Assembly: GCA_016719855.1 (NCBI GenBank)
Contig: JADJYH010000013.1
Coordinates: forward strand, 62,001-126,000
DNA length: 64,000 nucleotides
Direction of reading: 5' to 3'
Source of the DNA: Saprospiraceae bacterium
Lineage (GTDB): Bacteria; Bacteroidota; Bacteroidia; Chitinophagales; Saprospiraceae
A program made the position numbers and the translations under genes. Shown here in pieces: positions 1-9,536 of the stretch. The notes under the pieces are model-generated. The model did no database searches. It worked only from the letters and a program-made list of their open reading frames with translations, and was not told the DNA's origin. How positions within the stretch are numbered: position 1 is the first letter of the stretch; every line of letters starts with the position of its first letter.

Positions 1-531
1 TTGGCGGTGCTGATGGTAGGCGCCCTTGCCACCGCTCTCATCCCAGAAATGGCTGAAAATCAGGCACTTGGACTCGAACGGATAAAAAAACAAACCCGAA
101 AATTGTCACATTGGCTGTATCCAATCAGCATGTTGTCTATGCTGGCTGCACCGTTTTTGTTCCCGATTTTTTTCAACCAGGACTTCAAGCTATCGGCTCG
201 TATTTTCAATATTTTCACCTTGCTGCTGGCCAGCCGGATACTGCTGCCACAAGTGGTAACGATGGGTGCTGGCAAGAACAATATCTTGATAATCAGTGCT
301 TTGACTGAGTTGGTGGTGTTGGTCGGCCTAAGTTTTTGGTGGGGGAAATCGTTCGGCCTGGAGGGCATTGCCTGGGCGGCAGTGGCGGCTTTCATGGTAG
401 ACCGTGCGGTGCTGATTTGGTACAATTGGCAGGTGCTGAAAATCTCCCCTGGAGATTATATTCACTGGAAAACTTGGGGCACTTACAACTTGCTCCTTGT
501 TGCCATTTTTTTGATTTCCTTGCAGTTGTGA
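1..531 (+). CDS. Polysaccharide flippase (Wzx/MOP type), C-terminal part
   Basis: The 5' end lies outside the window, so only the last 176 residues are seen. They are strongly hydrophobic, with about four to five membrane segments separated by short basic loops (for example RIKKQTRK near residue 30). This fits the C-terminal half of a MOP-superfamily lipid-linked oligosaccharide flippase, which moves undecaprenyl-linked sugars across the inner membrane. The glycosyltransferase-39-like gene 100 nt downstream fits an envelope-glycan context. The family call rests on overall hydrophobic pattern and residue style, not on a catalytic motif; a generic multi-span transporter remains possible. Confidence 0.65.
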   Translation: MAVLMVGALATALIPEMAENQALGLERIKKQTRKLSHWLYPISMLSMLAAPFLFPIFFNQDFKLSARIFNIFTLLLASRILLPQVVTMGAGKNNILIISALTELVVLVGLSFWWGKSFGLEGIAWAAVAAFMVDRAVLIWYNWQVLKISPGDYIHWKTWGTYNLLLVAIFLISLQL

Positions 532-632
532 ACTTGCGTTAGCATCGTGCAACCCATTACAGCCAGCGAACTTCAATTGCCAAAATAAAATCATGTTTTT
601 CCTATCTTGCGCCGCCAAAACAACAACGTATC

Positions 633-2747
633 ATGAGTAAGAAACCTGCCAAGCCCATTCGTCCCCAAGCTTCGCTAAGTGCGAAAAAATCATTGTACAA
701 TCCAGCCAAATGGCTTGACCGGGCTTCCACGGCCACCGAACAGGACGGCTTTTACAAAAAGATATTTATCGGCTTGAGCCTTGCTATCTTGCTGACAACC
801 ATTGTGTTAGCGCTCGGAAGCGGCATCAACGGCGACGACGAATACCAAAACGACTACTCCACCAAACTCGTCAGCTACTACTCGACCATGGGCGCCGACA
901 GCTCGGCCCTGTACATTGACAAGGGCAAGATGCACTACTATGGCGGCTTCTTCGACATCGTGACGGGCTTCACCAACAAGGCGCTCGGCTTCACTTGGCA
1001 AGACGCAGGCTACCACTCGGTCCGGCATATTTTCAACGCCATTTTTGGGGTACTGGCCATGCTGTCCACGGCGCTTTTGGCCAAAGAAATCGCCGGTTGG
1101 CGGGCGGGCATCCTCACACTGCTGTTTATGTTCCTCTCGCCCCGCTTCCTCGGCGACTCGCTGATGAACCCAAAGGACATCCCCTTTGCCGCCGGTTACG
1201 CCATCGCCCTTTACTACATGGCGCTTTTTTTCAAACAAATGCCCACGCCACATTGGAAAACCGCACTTGGCATCGTGCTCGGAATCGGCTTGGCGATAGC
1301 GACAAGAGCAGGTGGCTTGTTGCTGATAGCATTTCTGTTCCTCTTTGCTGGCCTCGATTTTTTGATAAAAAATGGCTTGGGCGGCATCACGTCTGAAAGC
1401 AAAATCGTAGGTAAATACGCTATTTGGACAATTGGCATCGCAGCCGCTGGCTACATCTTGGCACTGCTTTTTTGGCCATTTGCGATCCAATCGCCCATCA
1501 GCAATCCCCTCGAAGCACTGGGCGAGTTTTCGAAATTGGGCGTGAAAATCCGGGTGTTGTTTGGTGGCGAAAACCTTATGTCCGACGAGACGCCATGGAA
1601 CTACGCACTCACCTGGATATGGCGAACGATTCCACTTTTTAGTTTGATTGGCCTTTTGGGCGGCTTGGTTTTCTTGGGCAGGTTTTTCAAAAAATACCAG
1701 CCGCTGCCAGTGTTCATTGCCTTTTTTGCGGCATTGTTCCCACTGTTTTACATCATCTACAAAGACAGTATCCTCCACGATGGCTGGCGTCACTTGACTT
1801 TTGTCTATCCAACAATGACGGTAGTTGCGGCGCTGTTTTTCCTCGAATTGGAGGGCATTTTCAAAGAGAACAAGGTTGGAAAATATGCCCTGTACGTCGT
1901 CCTAGGCCTGATGATGGCGGAGCCAGCAGTATTCATTGCTCGAAACGCCAAGTTTCCTTACACCTATTTTAATCCGGTTAGTGGCGGCATCAGTGGTGCC
2001 TACGGCAATTACGAGACTGACTACTGGGGCCTGAGCATGAAACAGGCAATTGACTGGCTGGAAGCCCAAGGTATAATCAGCCCAACGATGACGGACACGG
2101 TGACCATTGGCACCTCGTTTTCGTACGTCGCTCATGCTTATGTTGACAAAAAATTCAATGGAAAAGTGAAGGTCAACTACGTCAAATTCGGTTCCCGTTA
2201 CGAGAAGGACTGGGACTACGGCATCTTTCCGTCCCGTTACATTAAGGGGCCACACCTGCGTTCCGGCAGTTGGCCAAACAAACGAACCATCCTCACTATT
2301 ACTGCCAACGGTGTGCCGCTGACAGCGATTGAACAGGGCGGCGGCGCAGTGTTTGAAGGTGAAAAATTGCTGAAAGCACAGGATTTTCAGGGTGCAATTA
2401 CTGCCTTCCAAAAGGAAACCCAGCAGTATCCCGACAATGAACAAGCATGGCTCAAAATGGCAATGGCAAACCTGAATCTCGGCAAACCGGCTGAGGCGAA
2501 AACCGCCGCCACCAAATCTATCGAAGTGGCGCCAGGCAATACGACTGGGTTGTTTTACCGTGGACTTGCCGGGCTATACGGCGGTGATTTGGCGGGTGCA
2601 GCCGACGATTTCCGGGCAGCGATGAAACTGGAAAGCGACATGCTCCCAAACATCAAAAATGCCTATGAGCGGCTGGCGCAATCCTACGACCAGCAGGGGA
2701 ATGCAGCGAATGCACAGCAGGTGCGGGAGGCGGCAAAGAACCTGTGA
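633..2747 (+). CDS. Glycosyltransferase family 39-like membrane protein with C-terminal TPRs
   Basis: 704 residues. A basic N-terminal tail is followed by a first membrane segment (about 43-62) and then GDDEYQ at about 67-72, the acidic pair expected in the first periplasmic loop of PMT/ArnT-type GT-C enzymes that use polyprenyl-phosphate sugars. Some ten more membrane segments run to about residue 420. After a soluble domain, residues about 565-704 form tetratricopeptide repeats (FQGAITAFQKE, EQAWLKMAMANLNLGK, PAEAKTAATKSIEVAPGN). The enzyme probably transfers a sugar to lipid or protein at the inner membrane, with the TPR part outside as a binding platform. The acceptor cannot be told. It follows a flippase gene, but 100 nt separates them and co-transcription is not shown. 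Confidence 0.75.
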   Translation: MSKKPAKPIRPQASLSAKKSLYNPAKWLDRASTATEQDGFYKKIFIGLSLAILLTTIVLALGSGINGDDEYQNDYSTKLVSYYSTMGADSSALYIDKGKMHYYGGFFDIVTGFTNKALGFTWQDAGYHSVRHIFNAIFGVLAMLSTALLAKEIAGWRAGILTLLFMFLSPRFLGDSLMNPKDIPFAAGYAIALYYMALFFKQMPTPHWKTALGIVLGIGLAIATRAGGLLLIAFLFLFAGLDFLIKNGLGGITSESKIVGKYAIWTIGIAAAGYILALLFWPFAIQSPISNPLEALGEFSKLGVKIRVLFGGENLMSDETPWNYALTWIWRTIPLFSLIGLLGGLVFLGRFFKKYQPLPVFIAFFAALFPLFYIIYKDSILHDGWRHLTFVYPTMTVVAALFFLELEGIFKENKVGKYALYVVLGLMMAEPAVFIARNAKFPYTYFNPVSGGISGAYGNYETDYWGLSMKQAIDWLEAQGIISPTMTDTVTIGTSFSYVAHAYVDKKFNGKVKVNYVKFGSRYEKDWDYGIFPSRYIKGPHLRSGSWPNKRTILTITANGVPLTAIEQGGGAVFEGEKLLKAQDFQGAITAFQKETQQYPDNEQAWLKMAMANLNLGKPAEAKTAATKSIEVAPGNTTGLFYRGLAGLYGGDLAGAADDFRAAMKLESDMLPNIKNAYERLAQSYDQQGNAANAQQVREAAKNL

Positions 2748-2766
2748 ACCCATCTATGTCAAGCTT

Positions 2767-2796
2767 TTTGAAACATCTCAAATTCGCTTAAATTTG
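2767..2796 (+). promoter_or_regulatory. Bacteroidota-type promoter for the two small genes
   Basis: TTTG at 2767-2770, an 18-nt spacer, then TAAATTTG at 2789-2796. This matches the -33/-7 consensus of the Bacteroidota primary sigma factor (TTTG, about 19 nt, TAnnTTTG). Transcription would begin near 2803, about 15 nt before the ATG at 2818. It is the cleanest promoter in the window. Confidence 0.7.
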
Positions 2797-2817
2797 TAGA
2801 AACCTAAACGAAAAGCC

Positions 2818-3003
2818 ATGAGTCGAAAAGACTTGATAAATAGAATCGAATTGCTCAAAAAACAACTGACTTTGATGTTGATTGAGCAAGACGATTTTCT
2901 GAAAAGGGTTTCACAGAAGGAGTTGGAAGCTTGGAAGGACGAAATTCTCGATGAATTAAAAGAGAAACTTGATTTGCTGGAAAAATACGATGCTAAGAAC
3001 TAA
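2818..3003 (+). CDS. Small helical protein, unknown function
   Basis: 61 residues, highly charged and almost wholly predicted helix or coiled coil (RIELLKKQLTLMLIEQDDF, then EILDELKEKLDLLEKY). No known domain, signal peptide or membrane segment is visible. It sits behind a near-consensus promoter and is followed 21 nt later by another gene of the same size and style, so the two are probably one operon and may bind each other. A small antitoxin-like or adaptor role is possible but nothing in the sequence proves it. Confidence 0.6.
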   Translation: MSRKDLINRIELLKKQLTLMLIEQDDFLKRVSQKELEAWKDEILDELKEKLDLLEKYDAKN

Positions 3004-3024
3004 TCGCCTTAAATTCAATAAGTT

Positions 3025-3216
3025 ATGAATGCTTCTAAAGCAAAACCTGCTACAAGTATTTTGGCCGAAACTCGGAGAAACGCAAAGATGATTGGCGAAG
3101 CAATAGAGGAAAGAATTTCCCAAAAAGCCATCACTGAGAAGGAAAGGCTGGAGCTTATTGACGAGCTTCAAACCCTGATTTCGTTACTCGAAAATCTGAA
3201 AATGCCTGTAAAGTAA
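3025..3216 (+). CDS. Small helical protein, second gene of the pair
   Basis: 63 residues, predicted to be mainly two helices (SILAETRRNAKMIGEAIEE and KERLELIDELQTLISLLENL), with leucine-rich heptad spacing in the second. No recognisable family. It lies 21 nt after the 61-residue gene and has no promoter of its own that I can see, so it is probably co-transcribed with it. The heptad spacing suggests a homo- or hetero-oligomer. Its neighbour downstream is a decayed methyltransferase, so the pair may mark a small accessory insertion. Confidence 0.6.
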   Translation: MNASKAKPATSILAETRRNAKMIGEAIEERISQKAITEKERLELIDELQTLISLLENLKMPVK

Positions 3217-3237
3217 CAGGGCATTCCCATTCAAAAA

Positions 3238-3839
3238 ATGAATTACAAACTCCTCTTCCCAACCTAACGTAACCGTTATCTTTTCATTCGTGAAAACCTT
3301 GCAAAATTCCGCAGCAGCCCAAAATTTGCCGCAGGCCTGAACCTTGGCACCGGCGAGGGCGACTACGACCCAATGATTGCAGCACGCTGCCTAAAGCTCA
3401 TCGCTTGCGACATCAACGAGAACGATATTTCCTTTGCGAAGCAAATGAACAGCGGCGTCCTAAACCTCACCTACCGAATCGAAGACGCACTGAACCTCAG
3501 CTTTCCAGACGGCAGTTTTCAACTTATAACCAGTGAGTGGATCCAGCCTTGTTTCGGCATTGGACTGAACAATACGGGATGGAAGTACTGGAAGAAAAAA
3601 ACCTCAGCGGCTACCTCATCGCCCTGCTCGAAATGTATTGGACAGGCTTGATTCAGCGGCTATTCAAAGAAAATGCCGGCAATGTTTCTGGAAAGTCGGA
3701 GAAGAAAGTCAAGCTGCGGCCTTCGGCCAAGGAGCCTGCCCTAACCGTGCTCACCGACGTAATTATTAAATTGGATTTTGCGCTTTTCAAGCACTCAAAA
3801 TACAGCGTCGGCAAGGGTTTCGTGGTGAGGAAAAAGTAA
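3238..3839 (+). pseudogene. Eroded class I SAM-dependent methyltransferase
   Basis: Reading from ATG 3238, the frame gives MNYKLLFPT, a TAA stop at 3265-3267, then RNRYLFIRENL and the SAM-binding glycine motif LNLGTGEGDYDP (about 3337-3372), an acidic DIN after beta-2 and EDALNLSFPDGSF after beta-4. Near 3535 the coding frame switches to one giving DPALFRHWTEQYGMEVLEE and an intact-looking tail that ends at 3839. The middle part expected between the two pieces (the usual post-motif region with the glycine-rich turn) is missing, so there is probably a deletion as well as the nonsense change and frame switch. About 200 codons remain, against about 250 expected. It is unlikely to make an enzyme. 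Confidence 0.7.
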
Positions 3840-3895
3840 GGTGCCTAACTTCCGCATCCCTCTTTTCACTTTAACCTTTTACTTTTTACTCGAAA

Positions 3896-5071
3896 ATGGA
3901 CACACAAGCACTTCGCAATGACACCCCCGGTTGCTCACTGCATATCCACCTGAACAACGCTGGGGCGAGCCTCCAACCAATGCCCGTCATCCAAGCTGTG
4001 CAGGATTATTTGACCGAAGAATCGCTCCACGGCGGATACGAAGTTGCTGCGAAACATGCAGCTCAAATCGCTGGATTTTATGATGCCACCGCCAGTTTGC
4101 TGAATGCCCATGCCCACAACATCGCCTTTGCCGGGAGTGCCACCGATGCCTATTTTCGGGCGCTGTCGTCCATTCCGTTCGAGCCGGGAGATGTACTGCT
4201 CACTACCGACGACGACTATGTGAGCAACCAGATTGCCTTTCTTTTTTTACAAAAAAGGTTCAAAATCAAGCTGTTGCGCGCCGAAAAATTGCCCGAAGGC
4301 GGCGTTGACCCACAATCGGTCAATGAACTGATGGACGCCCACCAGCCCAAGCTCGTGGCCGTGACCCACGTGCCGACCAACTCCGGGCTGGTTCAGGACG
4401 TGGAAGCAGTCGGACAATTGTGCCAAGAACGAGACGTCTGGTACCTCGTGGATGCCTGCCAGTCGGCTGGTCAGATGCCACTGGATGTTGCCAAAATCGG
4501 CTGCGACTTCCTCAGTGCCACCATGCGGAAATGGCTGCGAGGCCCACGTGGTGCTGGCTTTTTATACGTGTCCGATTTGGCACTTGGAGCAGGATTCGAG
4601 CCAATCTTCCCGGACATGGCTGGTGGCGTTTGGGTGGAGCCAGACCATTACGAACTGGAAAAAAGTGCCAAGCGCTTCGAGCAATGGGAAAAAAATTACG
4701 CCCTCGTCCTTGGCTCAAAAGCAGCGATTGAATATGCCAACAACCTTGGTTTGGAAGCAATTGAAGGTGCGGTGACGGGCTTGGCGGATTACACCCGCAG
4801 TCAACTTTCGGCACTGCCTGGCGTTCGAGTGCTCGACAGGGGTGTTCAGAAATGCGGCATCGTCACTGCTCATTTCAAGGGCAAGACCCCGGCAGCCGTG
4901 AAAAAAGCGCTCGACGATGCCAATATCCATGCAGGCATCGGCACGGCCACCAATGCACAGATTGATTTTACGGAAAAAGGGGTGGGGTGGGCGTTGCGCC
5001 TTTCTCCGCATTATTTCAACACAACTGCCGAGATAGATACGACCATCCAAGTGTTGTCAAGGATTTTGTAA
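3896..5071 (+). CDS. PLP-dependent class V aminotransferase family protein
   Basis: 391 residues. HLNNAGASLQP near residue 18 is the usual N-terminal signature of the class V (cysteine desulfurase/isopenicillin epimerase) fold. VDACQSAGQMPLD holds the Asp (186) that bonds the pyridine nitrogen and Gln189, and MRKWLRGPRGAGFLYV holds the PLP Schiff-base Lys at about 212. The sequence resembles the EgtE/kynureninase-like side of the family more than housekeeping IscS, because the mobile Cys loop of cysteine desulfurases is not apparent. The substrate is unknown. The next gene begins 22 nt downstream, so they probably share a transcript. Confidence 0.8.
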   Translation: MDTQALRNDTPGCSLHIHLNNAGASLQPMPVIQAVQDYLTEESLHGGYEVAAKHAAQIAGFYDATASLLNAHAHNIAFAGSATDAYFRALSSIPFEPGDVLLTTDDDYVSNQIAFLFLQKRFKIKLLRAEKLPEGGVDPQSVNELMDAHQPKLVAVTHVPTNSGLVQDVEAVGQLCQERDVWYLVDACQSAGQMPLDVAKIGCDFLSATMRKWLRGPRGAGFLYVSDLALGAGFEPIFPDMAGGVWVEPDHYELEKSAKRFEQWEKNYALVLGSKAAIEYANNLGLEAIEGAVTGLADYTRSQLSALPGVRVLDRGVQKCGIVTAHFKGKTPAAVKKALDDANIHAGIGTATNAQIDFTEKGVGWALRLSPHYFNTTAEIDTTIQVLSRIL

Positions 5072-5093
5072 TTTTGGAAAAAATTAATGCTCA

Positions 5094-5573
5094 ATGGACA
5101 GTTTTCAGCATTTTCCACCAGACACCAGGGTTTGGATTTATCAGTCAAACAAGCCATTCCCAGCGGAGGTAGTCCCCAAATTGAAGGACGTCGTTGACCG
5201 CTTCGCACAAAACTGGGTGAGCCACAACCGACAGTTACGAGCGCACGGCGATGTGCTGCACGACCAGTTCATCCTGTTGGCAGTGGACGAAGGGCAGGCA
5301 GATGCAAGCGGCTGCTCCATTGACAAGAGCGTTCATTTTTTGAAACAGCTCGAAAATGAACTTGGCATTGACTTGTTTGACCGGATGACTTTTGCTTGGA
5401 TGGACGGCGATGCCGTAAAAACAGCTGGAAGCGAAGAATTTTCAAGCCTGTTCCAAGCGGGCAAAATCACCCCAGACACCCTTGTTTTTGACAATTTGGT
5501 CAAGACAAAAGGTGAGTTGGAAGAAAATTGGCTCAAGCCGCTCAACAAGAGCTGGCACCGGAGGTTTGTCTAA
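5094..5573 (+). CDS. Conserved Bacteroidota protein commonly labelled 'ABC transporter ATPase'
   Basis: 159 residues. The family begins with a RVWIYQSN motif and carries GCSIDKSVHFL and LVFDNLVKTKGEL, all present here. It is widespread and well conserved in Bacteroidota, but despite its database label there is no Walker A, Walker B or ABC signature, so it is not an ATPase by sequence. No signal peptide or membrane segment is seen; it is probably cytoplasmic. It lies 22 nt after the class V aminotransferase and ends just before a strong hairpin. Function unknown. Confidence 0.75.
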   Translation: MDSFQHFPPDTRVWIYQSNKPFPAEVVPKLKDVVDRFAQNWVSHNRQLRAHGDVLHDQFILLAVDEGQADASGCSIDKSVHFLKQLENELGIDLFDRMTFAWMDGDAVKTAGSEEFSSLFQAGKITPDTLVFDNLVKTKGELEENWLKPLNKSWHRRFV

Positions 5574-5576
5574 GAC

Positions 5577-5647
5577 TGAATTGTTGAATTGCTATATTGT
5601 TATGATTGGTTTGGAGCATCATAACAATACAGCAATTCAACAATTCA
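5577..5647. terminator. Long perfect-arm hairpin between genes
   Basis: Arms of 30 nt at 5577-5606 and 5618-5647 pair with a single mismatch around an 11-nt loop. The arms are AT-rich and made of the word GAATTGTTGAATTGC and relatives. A further direct copy of the right-arm word (AACAATACAGCAATTC) follows at 5648-5663. It starts 3 nt after one stop codon and ends 20 nt before the next start, so it can act as a terminator or processing site. There is no clean U-tract. Confidence 0.6.
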
Positions 5648-5667
5648 ACAATACAGCAATTCAATCC

Positions 5668-6138
5668 ATGTTTGGAAAAGTAAAAAAATGGCTTGGCATC
5701 GAAGGCGTGAAAGTGGAGCTTTTGCTGCCCGAAATGGCCTTCGAGCAAGTCGGTGCGGTGAGTGGCCAGTTGGTCTTTCATTCCAAAAACCAGCAGGTAG
5801 TGCGCTCCGTTCACCTGAAAATGATTGAAAAGTACAGCCGAGGGCGTGGCCATGAAAAGCTGGTGGACGAATACCTGTTGGGCGAAATCACGCTGAACCA
5901 TCGCATCGAAGTTCCAGCCGAGGAGCCGATTGGTGTTGAATTCACCCTTCCGTTTCAGCTCCACAAATCGAACGTGGATGATTTCGGGGACAAAAATTTC
6001 CTAACGGGTGGCCTTGTCTCGCTTGCCAAGAAAATGCGAGCCGTTAACTCTGAGTATCGTCTGGAGGCCGAAGCCGAAGTGGAAGGCACGGCGCTCAATC
6101 CATTTGTTCGAAAGCTTATAAAATTGGTGAGAAACTGA
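5668..6138 (+). CDS. Spo0M-like (arrestin-fold) protein
   Basis: 156 residues from ATG 5668. The start MFGKVKKWLGIEGVKVELLLP is typical of the SpoOM family, whose members have an arrestin-like beta-sandwich, and GEITLNHRIEVPAEE and IGVEFTLPFQLH fit its strand pattern. In Bacillus, Spo0M modulates sporulation; in non-sporing bacteria the family has no settled role. An open frame runs further upstream to 5482, but that part lies inside the previous gene and the hairpin, so I chose the ATG after the hairpin. A 74-nt gap separates its end from a convergent gene. Confidence 0.75.
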   Translation: MFGKVKKWLGIEGVKVELLLPEMAFEQVGAVSGQLVFHSKNQQVVRSVHLKMIEKYSRGRGHEKLVDEYLLGEITLNHRIEVPAEEPIGVEFTLPFQLHKSNVDDFGDKNFLTGGLVSLAKKMRAVNSEYRLEAEAEVEGTALNPFVRKLIKLVRN

Positions 6139-6212
6139 TTTTTCCCTCATTTCACAAAAAAATAATGGCCTTGCGGATTGCTTCGCAAGGCCATTTTCAT
6201 GCTGTATCCAGC

Positions 6213-8251
6213 TTACTTTTTGACAAACTTCGTCAGGGAAGTCTTGCCGTCTGCTTCGATTTTTACGAAGTAAAAACCTGCCGCCATTTGACTTACATTC
6301 AATTGATAATCAAGGATTTGCAGCTCGCCATTCAACTGTTTGGAGATGATGTTCCGACCGAGTGCATCGTAAACCGTAATCGTTGGGTTAGCTAGCGGCT
6401 TGACCGATTCCAAGTGAATGTTGAGCAAGTCCGAAACTGGGTTTGGTGACAGATTCACGGTGGCCTGGAGCGTCCGGTCTTTACTGCCAGATGTTTCCAG
6501 CACATTGATGGTCATGGTGGAAATCGTGGAAAATGCACTTCCGTCTGATACCTGAAAATCAAAGGAGGTGTAGGCAGCACCAAACTCACCAGCAATGGCC
6601 GAATAGCTGAGTTCACCGACTTGTGCAGCGGGAACATTCTGACCAGCAGTGACGGCATTCCCAGCGAGGGTTAAGCTGCCTTTGGCTGGCAGAGTGAGAA
6701 TATTTAGGTCATCGAATGGCTGGTTTTCAACGTCTGTGTACGGGAAATCAGCCGCCTCAAAAACATACGGAAAGTCGTTTGAGGCGGTAACTTCTGCATC
6801 CTGGAAGAAGGGAGCGTCATTCACGGGCGTCACGTTGATTGTCATCGTGTAATCATCCACGCTCCAAAGCCCACCGTCGGAAACCTTGAACTTGAAGTTG
6901 GCGTAGTCTGGGCCGAATTCGTTCAGGTCTGGGTCAAATATCAAATTTGGCAATTGTGCTACCTGAATAATATCATTGACGTTTGCAGCCGTAGATCCAA
7001 TTTTCAGGAGGCCCAATGTTGGAAGCGCCGTAATTTGAACGGCTTGAAGTTGGTCACTGAGGTTGCCATCGGCAAAGCTGATGTCATCGGGCTGGAACAG
7101 GTAAATTCCGTCCTCCGGCATGATGATGGAATTGTCCGCAGACGTAGGTGGATAGCTCACGTTGATGGCGAGGTTTTCGTAGAAATGGATGGAATTCCCA
7201 TAATAATCGTTCACGAAAACGTCAACATCGCCGTCCCCATCAATATCCGCTGAGGATGGGATTGGAACATCTAATTCCATTAGGCAATAATTCCAAAAGG
7301 GTTTTTGACAGCAGTATCAAACGCTGGAGCGGTAGGAGTGCCAATATTCTCAACATAGGAATATAAAAGGTTGAATAATAATTCTAATCACAAGTAACAG
7401 CATGTCATAATCACCATCTCCGTCCAAATCACATAAATTAGGGATAATCATCGTTGCAGAATGTTCAACCCAAAAGGGTTTAGGGTTGGCGCGGAAAATG
7501 ATGGTGCTGTGGCGTTCCTGTGTTCTCAAAATATTGAGTGACCACCGTTCCCATCACCCAAAACATCAAAATCACCATCACTGTCCAAATCAATGGCTGC
7601 TGCAAAATTAAATAAGCCCGGCATTGGGTAAGGCCAAATGGATTTGTTAAAGGATTCTCAAAATCAGGCGCAGTGGCAGAACCGGTATTTTCCTGAAATT
7701 GAAAATCACCTCATAAAGATTTCCGATCCATCAAGTCCAAATCGCCGTCATTGTCAAAATCGGCAAGCATCGGCTGCCCATAGTCGCCTATCGGAGCAAT
7801 ACTGAATGGGTTGAGTCATAGTTGTGGCAGTGAATACTGGAACTTGTGGCGCTTGGGCATAAACAAGAAAACAGGCGAAAACGATATCACCGCCAGCTGT
7901 TAATCAATAGGTCAAGGTCTCCGTCTCCGTCCAAGTCTGCAAAGTGGAGTAGCCACATGTTGAGCCAGACGCAATGCCGAATGGTGAGATAACCACAGGT
8001 GAGAAAGTCTGGGCACAGTTCAATGCCGTTCCGAGCAGCAAGGCGATACCCGCCAATGCACCCTTCAGCCGGGACTGCGGCATCAGGTGGCCGATTCGCT
8101 TGAGTCGGTCTTGTAACTTGGTCAATAATGTCCGCTTTTCCCGAAGGGAAAGGAGTTGAAAGGTGCCGTCCTTCAATAGTCGGCTGACCTTTTTTGCAAG
8201 GTGCTTGTAGCGCCTTACTTGCGCCGAAAATGGTACGTGGCTTGCGTGCAT
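6213..8251 (-). pseudogene. FG-GAP/VCBS-repeat exported protein with T9SS tail, reading frame broken
   Basis: The N-terminus (8251 downwards) is a basic stretch (RRYKHLAKKVSRLLKDG) followed by a hydrophobic export segment GALAGIALLLGTALNCAQ, then SPFGIASGS. Repeats with FADLDGDGDLDLL, NTGSATAPDF and NPFG motifs can be read down to 7281, but only by changing frame about eight times. From 7280 one frame stays open for 355 codons: ADIDGDGDVDVFVND, two cadherin-like segments (MTINVTPVNDAPFF), and a C-terminal type A sorting domain (LSPNPVSDLLNIHLE to SLTKFVKK). Intact homologues are T9SS-exported surface proteins with Ca-binding beta-propeller repeats. The density of shifts in 7281-8000 is far above the rest of the window, so this may be a true pseudogene or a badly resolved repeat. 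Confidence 0.7.
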
Positions 8252-8305
8252 AATTGGTTGAATATTTTAAGGTGAATAAATAATTTTTTTGCAAAAAATT
8301 GCAGT

Positions 8306-9417
8306 TCAATCCTTCGTTGGAGCTGCCCAATAAGTTGCCTCCGGTGTCGAAAGCCCCAGTTTGTATTCCGGTTTTTGGGTGTTCAAAATGCCGGGACGAT
8401 GGCAGCTGGGAAGCACCTGCACGTCGTAGATTTCGTCCACGGAGGTCTGGTACCTGATTTCGCCGACCAATGCGCCAGTGGGCAAATGGACGACTGAAAC
8501 ACCTGCCGTTGTTGCCTTTTCTGCGAATTTTAGCTTCGCAAAGGTGGACGAACTTTTCGAAGCTTCGATAGGCCGATGAAGACATAGTCGCCATGTTTGC
8601 AAAGACCCCGAACGAAACCGTTAAGTTGGGTCACCACGTCATATTTCCCAGTATTGACATCCAAGCGGACCAATTCCCCTACGGCAGAAAGCAAAATGTA
8701 CAGTTCTCCATTGAATAACCTTGGAGAATGGGGCATTGGCAGGTTTCGGGTGATGGTTTCCCTGCTTTCCACGTCCAACAGAATCCCACCCGTGGTAACA
8801 ACCTCCCGCCAGCCTTGAGGCGTATCCGATTCGCTGAATGCGGTTACGTACTTTGGCATTCCGTTCTGCAAGGTCATGCCGTTCAGGTGGCAGCGGTCTT
8901 CGCTGACCAGTTTCGTGATGAACTTGGGTTTCCAGATGGGTGTAAAGCTGTAATTGTCGTCAATTTTTATGATGGAAGAAAAGGAGGTGTTTATCGCAAA
9001 TAGCTGATTGTCAGCGCCGTAATCAAGGTCGTGGATGTCAATTTGCCCCGTAAAATAACTGGCCCTAGGCATGTACAACGCATCGTAAATCGCAGGTTTG
9101 TTTGGGTAGTTGGCGGCAAGTTGTGGCGAGTTTGCCAACACAATTACCTCGTCTAGGCAAGCGATGGCCATTTTGTTGCCATGCAAGGCGATGCCCATTG
9201 GCTTCGCAAAATTGCGGGGCAGTTGCGTCAGTTCGTCGTCGTTTTTCGCCGAAAGGAAAATCACTTTGCCCGCTTGGAAGGTGCTGAGGGCAATTGTGCA
9301 GTTCAATTGACGAAGGAGTTCTGGTAGATTTGGCGTGAAGGTGCAACTGAACGGTGGTGGCGGCGTGGTGGTGGATTGCATTTGGGTGGTGTTAGTTTTG
9401 GCAAAGAAATGGAGCAT
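8306..9417 (-). CDS. TIGR03032 family protein (one frameshift)
   Basis: About 371 residues. FSCTFTPNLPELLRQLNCT, ALSTFQAGKVIFLSAK and KPMGIALHGNKMAIA are the family's N-terminal signature; DEIYDVQVLP near the end is its C-terminal one. The fold is probably a beta-propeller, and members are often found near other repeat-rich proteins; the biochemical role is unknown. The frame breaks at the A-run complementary to TTTT 8553-8556. Adding one A restores GLSKLRKSSSTFAKLKF. I start at ATG 9417 rather than the TTG 18 nt upstream; an ATG at 9381 is a third option. It diverges from the methyltransferase to its right. Confidence 0.75.
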
Positions 9418-9480
9418 TTCGTTCACTTGTGACAATCGCTGTGTTAAAAAAGCCCAAAAACTGATTTTGGCGCTAATTGC

Positions 9481-9488
9481 TACTTTTG
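9481..9488 (+). promoter_or_regulatory. Candidate -7 element TACTTTTG
   Basis: TACTTTTG matches TAnnTTTG exactly and lies 48 nt upstream of ATG 9537 of the methyltransferase. No TTTG is found at the ideal spacing upstream, so only half the promoter is convincing. It supports starting the gene at 9537 rather than at the upstream in-frame codon 9477. Confidence 0.4.
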
Positions 9489-9536
9489 CCCAGCAAATCC
9501 CAAATCGCCAACACGCTAAAACGCCAATTTGCCTTT

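Noticed and set aside
807..1793. Open frame of 328 codons on the minus strand
   Set aside because: It lies opposite the glycosyltransferase gene; its composition is that of an antisense shadow (His/Gln/Arg-rich) with no domain.
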